Source: Ignavibacteriota bacterium (GTDB taxonomy: Bacteria > Bacteroidota > Ignavibacteria > Tepidaquicellales > Tepidaquicellaceae). From it: a stretch of DNA of 8,285 nt. The notes beneath the pieces were generated by a model. That model made no database searches. It worked only from the letters and a program-made list of their open reading frames with translations, and was not told where the DNA came from. The DNA is taken from positions 1-8,285 of the forward strand of contig PNBM01000335.1 in NCBI GenBank assembly GCA_003135995.1, given 5' to 3'. The position numbers and the translations under genes were made by a program. Below, piece after piece: positions 5,901 through 8,285 of the stretch. The first letter of the stretch is position 1. Every line of letters begins with the position of its first letter.

Positions 5901-6448
5901 AAATTCACCCTTCATCAGTCGTTAAATCAGTTAATATTGGGAAAGATACACAAATTTGGCAATTTTGTGTTATTCTTGACGATGCTATAATTGGAAATAA
6001 TTGTAATATTAATTGTAACGTTTTTATTGAAAATGATGTAATCATCGGAAATAATGTTACTATAAAATCCGGGGTTCAGGTTTGGGATGGTTTAAGAATA
6101 TCTGATAATGTATTTATTGGTCCAAATGTAACTTTTACAAATGATATAATTCCGCGTTCAAAAATTTATCCTAAGAAATTCAAACAAACTATCGTTGATG
6201 AGTGGGCTTCAATTGGTGCGAATTCAACTATTATTGCAGGAAATAAAATCGGAAAATATTCATTGATTGGAGCAGGTTCTGTTATTACTAAAAATGTACC
6301 ACCTTATACTGTTTGGTATGGGAATCCAGCTAAATTAAAAGGATATATTACACAAGATAATTTAATTTTAGATTTAGGACTAAGGGATTTAAATGGAAAT
6401 AATTATAAAATTATAAAAGATGAACCAATCAGAATAACTAATGATTAA
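5897..6448 (+). CDS. fdtC: FdtC/WbbJ-type hexapeptide-repeat N-acetyltransferase
   Basis: A 183-residue left-handed beta-helix acyltransferase. Hexapeptide turns run from about residue 12 to 135, for example [14 protein letters not shown] (13-26), [14 protein letters not shown] (31-44) and [12 protein letters not shown] (49-60). The block [13 protein letters not shown]...PRSK (71-89) and the C-terminal cap [13 protein letters not shown] (139-151) are typical of sugar 3-N-acetyltransferases such as WlbB, QdtC and FdtC. These work as cytosolic trimers and acetylate the 3-amino group of a dTDP- or UDP-amino sugar with acetyl-CoA. The position between the ketoisomerase and the 3-aminotransferase genes supports acetylation of dTDP-3-amino-3,6-dideoxyhexose. 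A residue-level choice between FdtC and QdtC is not possible here. The gene starts inside the ketoisomerase stop (ATGA) and ends with an 8-bp overlap with fdtB. Confidence 0.83.
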   Translation: MKIHPSSVVKSVNIGKDTQIWQFCVILDDAIIGNNCNINCNVFIENDVIIGNNVTIKSGVQVWDGLRISDNVFIGPNVTFTNDIIPRSKIYPKKFKQTIVDEWASIGANSTIIAGNKIGKYSLIGAGSVITKNVPPYTVWYGNPAKLKGYITQDNLILDLGLRDLNGNNYKIIKDEPIRITND

Positions 6449-7550
6449 ATTTCTTGATTTAAAAGAAATAAACGGCAGATATCAAAAAGAAATTAATGAT
6501 GCAGTCAAGCGGGTCGCAGAATCGGGTTGGTATTTGTTGGGAGAAGAAGTAAGGGAGTTTGAAAAGGAATTTGCAGAATATATTGATGTAAAGAATTGTA
6601 TAGGTGTAGGTAATGGATTGGATGCATTAAAAATAATTTTAAGAGGCTATATCGAAATGGGAGTAATGGAGGAGGGTGATGAGATTATTGCACCGGCAAA
6701 TACATATATTGCAAGTTTACTTGCCATTACCGACAACAGATTAAAAGCTGTATTGGTTGAACCGGATATAAATACATATAATATTGATTCATCACTTATT
6801 GAAGTTAAGATTACCGAGAAGACAAAAGGAATAATGATCGTTCATTTATACGGAAGGAATGCATTTACAGATAAAATTAGAGAAATTTGCAGAAAATATA
6901 ATTTAAAATTAATTGAAGATTGTGCACAGGCACATGGAGCTTGTTACAAAGATAAAAGAGACGGTTCATTAGGAGATGCTTCCGGATTTAGTTTTTATCC
7001 CGGGAAGAATCTTGGTTCATTAGGTGATGCAGGAGCAATATGTACTGATGATAATGAACTTGCCGATATATGCAGAACTTTGGGAAATTACGGTTCGAAA
7101 AAAAAATATGAAAATATTTTCCGGGGATATAATTCAAGATTGGATGAAATTCAAGCGGCGGTATTAAGAGTTAAATTAAAATATCTTGATGAGGATAATG
7201 AATCAAGAAGAGAGATAAGTAAATATTATCGGGAGAATATATTTAACCCAGGTATAATTTTACCGGGATGCTTTGATGATAAATCGCACGTTTGGCATTT
7301 ATTTGTTGTAAGGTGTGAAGAAAGAAACAAATTACAAAGGCATTTATCTGACAATGGAATACAAACAATAATACATTATCCAATCCCGCCACATAAGCAA
7401 AATGCTTATAAAGAATGGAATATTTTATCTTTTCCAATAACAGAATTGATCCATAATACAATCTTAAGTATACCTTCTTATTTACTGAATCAAGGATCAA
7501 CTGATAAAATTGTAAGTTTATTAAATAAATTCGAATTAAATGAAATGTAA
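6441..7550 (+). CDS. fdtB: FdtB-type PLP sugar 3-aminotransferase
   Basis: A complete 369-residue DegT/DnrJ/EryC1 aminotransferase, expected to transfer an amino group, usually from glutamate, to C3 of the dTDP-3-keto-6-deoxyhexose made by FdtA. Visible motifs are GNGLDALK (57-64, phosphate loop), APANTYIAS (84-92), [10 protein letters not shown] (107-116), EDCAQAHGA (159-167; Asp160 faces the pyridine nitrogen in this family), and [14 protein letters not shown] (185-198) with Schiff-base Lys189. The blocks [10 protein letters not shown] and [12 protein letters not shown] (about 218-241) and [14 protein letters not shown] (about 315-328) match the FdtB/QdtB group more than the PseC group. With FdtA and FdtC next to it, the expected product is dTDP-Fuc3NAc or dTDP-Qui3NAc. 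Unlike the pseC remnant at the left edge, this gene is intact. It overlaps the methyltransferase gene by 11 bp. Confidence 0.9.
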   Translation: MIKFLDLKEINGRYQKEINDAVKRVAESGWYLLGEEVREFEKEFAEYIDVKNCIGVGNGLDALKIILRGYIEMGVMEEGDEIIAPANTYIASLLAITDNRLKAVLVEPDINTYNIDSSLIEVKITEKTKGIMIVHLYGRNAFTDKIREICRKYNLKLIEDCAQAHGACYKDKRDGSLGDASGFSFYPGKNLGSLGDAGAICTDDNELADICRTLGNYGSKKKYENIFRGYNSRLDEIQAAVLRVKLKYLDEDNESRREISKYYRENIFNPGIILPGCFDDKSHVWHLFVVRCEERNKLQRHLSDNGIQTIIHYPIPPHKQNAYKEWNILSFPITELIHNTILSIPSYLLNQGSTDKIVSLLNKFELNEM

Positions 7551-8285
7551 AGTATGTTCTTCAGAAACAATTACTTACAATTTAGGTAAATCACCATTAG
7601 CAGGTTATATTTGTGATTATTTAGATGAGAGCTTGATGCAACCAAAATTCCAGTTAGAATTATTATTTTGTAAAGAATGTAGATTACTTTATTACAAAGA
7701 AATAAAAGAAGCAGATATATATTTAAATAAACTTTATTCAAATCATTTATCTACATTTCATCGAGACTCTGAATTTGAAAGTTATCTTAATAGTTTTGTA
7801 GAAAAAGTATGTGAAAGAAAAAATATTAATTCTATTCATAATATTTTAGAAATTGGTTGTAACGATGGTTATATTCTTAATTTATTCCGGAACAAAAAGC
7901 CTGACATAAATTTATATGGAGTTGAACCATCATTACAATTTGAAAACATTTGGTCTGAAAGATGCATTAACATTTATAATGATTATTTTAATACCTCTGC
8001 ATCGGATTATTTTAAGAATTTAAAATTTGATGTGATTTATTTCAGGCATGTATTTGAGCACATTTTTGATCCCCTTCGCTTTTTTAAGAATATTGTAAAA
8101 TTAAGTGATGCAAATACATTAATTGTAATTGAAGTCCCATATTTGAAATCTATTATTAATAATAAGAGAATAGATAATTTAGGTTATTCGCACTCAAATT
8201 ATTTTACAATAACAGCAATTAATAGTATAATTAATATATGTGGATTTGATATTATAGATTATGAAGAAGTAAATACTGATGGTGC
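7540..8285 (+). CDS. Zinc-site SAM-dependent methyltransferase (3' end beyond window)
   Basis: The reading frame is open from ATG at 7540 to the window edge, giving 248 residues with no stop. The start is fixed by the N-terminal zinc-ribbon pair CKVC (3-6) and CKEC (44-47), typical of NDP-sugar C-methyltransferases (Methyltransf_13 domain). The class I SAM fold follows: motif [10 protein letters not shown] (103-111), acidic residue Glu129 in GVEP (127-130), and [15 protein letters not shown] (164-178). The block IEVPYL (197-202) is also family-typical. Where C-methyltransferases such as TcaB9 and TylC3 have a YHEH catalytic motif, this protein has GYSH (215-218), keeping only the last His. 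It could methylate carbon, oxygen or nitrogen of a sugar or related metabolite. Its overlap with fdtB implies work on the same glycan, but the substrate is unknown. Such proteins usually exceed 380 residues, so roughly a third is off the edge. Confidence 0.8.
   Translation, partial: MKCKVCSSETITYNLGKSPLAGYICDYLDESLMQPKFQLELLFCKECRLLYYKEIKEADIYLNKLYSNHLSTFHRDSEFESYLNSFVEKVCERKNINSIHNILEIGCNDGYILNLFRNKKPDINLYGVEPSLQFENIWSERCINIYNDYFNTSASDYFKNLKFDVIYFRHVFEHIFDPLRFFKNIVKLSDANTLIVIEVPYLKSIINNKRIDNLGYSHSNYFTITAINSIINICGFDIIDYEEVNTDG

Noticed and set aside
7243..7500. Open frame on the minus strand at the 3' end of fdtB
   Set aside because: The + strand codes for a conserved aminotransferase C-terminus here; the antisense product has no recognisable features.
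1..8285. tRNA, rRNA, riboswitch, insertion sequence or attachment site
   Set aside because: Genes overlap almost end to end. The few non-coding bases hold no cloverleaf, no conserved aptamer-like segment, no transposase remnant and no terminal inverted repeats that I could see.

Overview
This is an 8.3 kb slice of a surface-glycan locus. All genes are on the + strand and almost all overlap their neighbours, so the window reads as one or two operons for nucleotide-activated amino sugars. The DNA is strongly AT-rich and no start codon has a convincing Shine-Dalgarno sequence in front of it. That, the gene families and the AT-rich heptamer repeat fit Bacteroidota or a related phylum such as Ignavibacteriota. 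This is an inference from style; no marker gene is present.

Layout. Positions 1-98 are a tandem array of a 7-bp unit, ATTCA(T/G)A, with an A tract behind it. It abuts the 3' remnant of pseC (to 578), whose N-terminal two thirds, including the PLP lysine, are absent. A pseudaminic-acid-type module follows: PseG UDP-sugar hydrolase (575-1588), a small formyltransferase where an acetyltransferase (PseH) would be expected (1585-2187), a canonical PseI synthase (2180-3229), and a two-domain protein joining a second, divergent NeuB/PseI-like domain to an SpsF-type cytidylyltransferase domain (3222-5006).

A 74-bp AT-rich spacer separates this from a second module, which looks like a dTDP-3-acetamido-3,6-dideoxyhexose (Fuc3NAc or Qui3NAc) pathway: two tandem FdtA-like ketoisomerases, the first lacking one active-site histidine (5081-5485, 5478-5900), a left-handed beta-helix acetyltransferase (5897-6448) and a DegT/DnrJ-type aminotransferase (6441-7550). 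The window ends inside a methyltransferase with an N-terminal CxxC...CxxC zinc site (7540 to the edge).

How it works together (inference from families and order). PseC would aminate a UDP-4-keto sugar, the formyltransferase would N-formylate the new amine, PseG would remove UDP, PseI would condense the product with phosphoenolpyruvate, and the SpsF-type domain would make the CMP-sugar. The predicted product is a pseudaminic-type nonulosonic acid with an N-formyl group. FdtA, FdtB and FdtC would make a second donor. Both sugars probably enter one O-antigen, capsule or glycoprotein glycan. The first-step dehydratases (PseB, RmlA/RmlB) and the glycosyltransferases are not in the window.

Most worth a second look: the formyltransferase in the PseH slot, the NeuB-like/SpsF-like fusion beside an intact PseI, the diverged tandem FdtA pair, and the heptamer array at the break in pseC.
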